Both the position numbers and the translations under genes were made by a program. From Maricaulis sp965657935 (lineage in GTDB: Bacteria; Pseudomonadota; Alphaproteobacteria; Caulobacterales; Maricaulaceae), in the NCBI GenBank assembly GCA_965657935.1, contig CBFHQE010000137.1:1-6404 (forward strand): a stretch of DNA of 6,404 bases. The letters run 5' to 3'. Numbering within the stretch: the first letter of the stretch is position 1; the number at the start of each line of letters is the position of its first letter. The notes below the pieces were generated by a model. The model searched no databases and had not been told where the DNA came from. It saw only the letters and a list, made by a program, of their open reading frames with translations. This document shows positions 5,342 through 6,404 of the stretch, in pieces.

Positions 5342-5893
5342 ATGGAATCCTGGATCATTCTTCTGGTCGTCTTTGTCGGTCTCCCGCTCATCCTGGTGAT
5401 GATCTACAACCGGTTGGTCGCGCTCAAGCAGACCTGTAACCAGGCCTGGGGCGATATCGATGTCCAGCTGAAACAGCGCCATGACCTGGTTCCCAACCTG
5501 GTTGAGACCGTGAAGGGCTATGCCGAACATGAAAAAGGAACGCTGGAAGGCGTCATCAAGGCTCGCCAGACGGCGATTGACGCGTCTTCACTGAAGGATC
5601 TGGCCGAGGCGGAAAACCTGCTCTCCGGAGCCCTGCGCCAGTTGTTCGCCCTGTCGGAAAGTTATCCGGACCTCAAAGCCAACGAGAATTTCCTATCGTT
5701 GCAGAATGAGCTGGCGGATCTGGAAAACAAGATCGCTGCAGCGCGCCGTTTCTTCAACAATGCCGTTCAGGAGTTCAACACGGCTGTTGAGCAATTCCCG
5801 GCCGTGATGATCGCCAACACGTTCGGTTTTTCTGCCAAGGATTATTTCGAGGTGGGCGAGGCTGAGCGCGGTGCGCCGAACGTGAAGTTCTAG
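5342..5893 (+). CDS. lemA: LemA family membrane-anchored protein
   Basis: LemA proteins have an N-terminal membrane anchor followed by a helical-bundle domain. Their biochemical role is poorly known, although they recur beside M48 peptidase and TPM-domain genes. The 183-residue length is typical. A hydrophobic segment at about residues 4-22 (WIILLVVFVG and onward) is followed by the family hallmark at 33-61: NQAWGDIDVQLKQRHDLVPN, then LVETVKGYA. The second hallmark at 108-146 contains YPDLKANENF, LQNELADLENKI, and RRFFNNAVQEFN. The tail FGFSAKDYFE (161-170) also fits the family. Which side of the inner membrane the domain faces is not settled by the sequence. The gene starts 35 bp after parC and ends 13 bp before a membrane peptidase gene with which it is probably co-transcribed. 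Confidence 0.95.
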   Translation: MESWIILLVVFVGLPLILVMIYNRLVALKQTCNQAWGDIDVQLKQRHDLVPNLVETVKGYAEHEKGTLEGVIKARQTAIDASSLKDLAEAENLLSGALRQLFALSESYPDLKANENFLSLQNELADLENKIAAARRFFNNAVQEFNTAVEQFPAVMIANTFGFSAKDYFEVGEAERGAPNVKF

Positions 5894-5897
5894 GGGG
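5892..5897 (+). promoter_or_regulatory. Ribosome-binding site of the M48 peptidase gene
   Basis: AGGGGG overlaps the lemA stop codon and lies 9 nt before the ATG at 5907. Two other ATGs at 5899 and 5902 are in a different frame, which stops after about 20 codons. Confidence 0.55.
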
Positions 5898-5906
5898 TAT
5901 GATGCG

Positions 5907-6404
5907 ATGGTGTTCGGAGCGGCCGGACTTCGCACGCATATCTGGAATAATAATCTTCGTTCGCTGATCCTGCTGGCCGGGTTCCCGGTGCTGCTGATCC
6001 TGATTGGTTTTGCCATCACGCTTGTTTTCATGGGAATGAGCGGGGACGGCTATGATGGCGGCAAGGCCGATCTGACAGACGCTGCGATCGCCGGCGCATT
6101 TGATCAATTGCCGATGATCGGTATCATCTCTCTGGGAATTGCCAGCGTCTGGTTCATCATCGCCTGGTTTTTCCATCAGCGTATGATCGATGCCTCCACG
6201 GGGGCCCGAACCGTCCAGCGGGACAACGAGAAAGAGCTCTACAACCTGCTGGAAAACCTGTGTGTGTCTCGCGGTATGAATATGCCGCGCCTGGCCATAA
6301 TCGAGACTGAGGCAATGAATGCCTACGCCTCCGGCATGCGCGAGAGCCAGTATACCGTCTCCGTCACACGCGGCTTGATGAACCGGCTCGACCGGGATGA
6401 GCTG
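5907..6404 (+). CDS. M48-family membrane zinc peptidase, N-terminal part (partial)
   Basis: The frame from ATG 5907 stays open to the right edge, giving 166 residues. Two membrane segments are visible, at about residues 19-42 (SLILLAGFPVLLILIGFAIT and onward) and 69-89 (PMIGIISLGIASVWFIIAWF). They are separated by a short loop rich in G and D. After the second segment comes a soluble region with NLLENLCVSRGMNMPRLAII (113-132), then TEAMNAYASGM (134-144), YTVSVTRGLMNRLDRDEL (149-166). This is the typical lead-in of M48/HtpX-like peptidases: strand, N-A-[YF]-A-[ST]-G, V-x-[VL]-T-x-G-L, L-x-x-[DE]-E-L. It should be followed immediately by the HExxH zinc site, which lies just outside the window. 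Such enzymes degrade misfolded or damaged membrane proteins. The close spacing to lemA fits the common LemA-M48 pairing. I give no symbol because HtpX and other M48 subfamilies cannot be separated without the catalytic half. Confidence 0.88.
   Translation, partial: MVFGAAGLRTHIWNNNLRSLILLAGFPVLLILIGFAITLVFMGMSGDGYDGGKADLTDAAIAGAFDQLPMIGIISLGIASVWFIIAWFFHQRMIDASTGARTVQRDNEKELYNLLENLCVSRGMNMPRLAIIETEAMNAYASGMRESQYTVSVTRGLMNRLDRDEL

Noticed and set aside
4769..5530. A 253-codon minus-strand open frame spanning the end of parC and the start of lemA.
   Set aside because: It crosses two well-identified genes and their ribosome-binding site. Its predicted residues are low in family-like motifs and show the shadow composition.
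1..6404. tRNA or rRNA genes, CRISPR arrays, insertion sequences, attachment sites, toxin-antitoxin or defence genes.
   Set aside because: None was seen on reading both strands. The coding space is filled by recognised housekeeping genes and one small hypothetical gene.

Overview
The window is a compact, housekeeping stretch of a moderately GC-rich (roughly 60 % by eye) alphaproteobacterial chromosome. The acpS-rnc-era-recO gene run followed by parC, the style of the RNase III and ParC sequences, and the degenerate zinc site of RecO all suggest a relative of Caulobacter, Maricaulis or Hyphomonas. That placement is inference from remembered family sequences, not from a search.

Positions 1-2476 (+ strand) form a tightly packed group: the last codons of acpS (holo-ACP synthase), rnc (RNase III, overlapping acpS by 8 bp), era (ribosome-assembly GTPase, overlapping rnc by 11 bp), then a 40-bp gap containing a small inverted repeat, then recO (recombinational repair). 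rnc and era each have a strong Shine-Dalgarno sequence lying inside the preceding gene, which also fixes their starts. The group combines lipid-carrier activation, rRNA processing and 30S maturation (RNase III and Era) and DNA repair.

Positions 2473-2856 (- strand) hold the only minus-strand gene: a 127-residue protein with an alternating beta/alpha layout like the SpoIIAA/STAS-like superfamily. It converges on recO so tightly that both stop codons share the palindrome CTAG. It is divergent from parC. The 173-bp divergent region carries a perfect TATAAT and a perfect 6-bp-arm inverted repeat just upstream of it.

Positions 3030-6404 (+ strand) hold parC (topoisomerase IV subunit A, complete), then lemA (membrane-anchored LemA protein) and, 13 bp later, the first 166 codons of a membrane-bound M48-family peptidase that runs off the right edge before its zinc-binding motif. 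The lemA-M48 pair is a recurrent partnership and is probably co-transcribed.

I saw no tRNA, rRNA, CRISPR array, insertion sequence, attachment site or phage remnant. No intergenic stretch exceeds 300 bp. I found no convincing new multi-gene system. The points most worth a second look are the minus-strand STAS-like gene with its shared-stop overlap, the dyad at the parC promoter, the glutamine in the quinolone-determining region of ParC, and an enlarged loop in Era.
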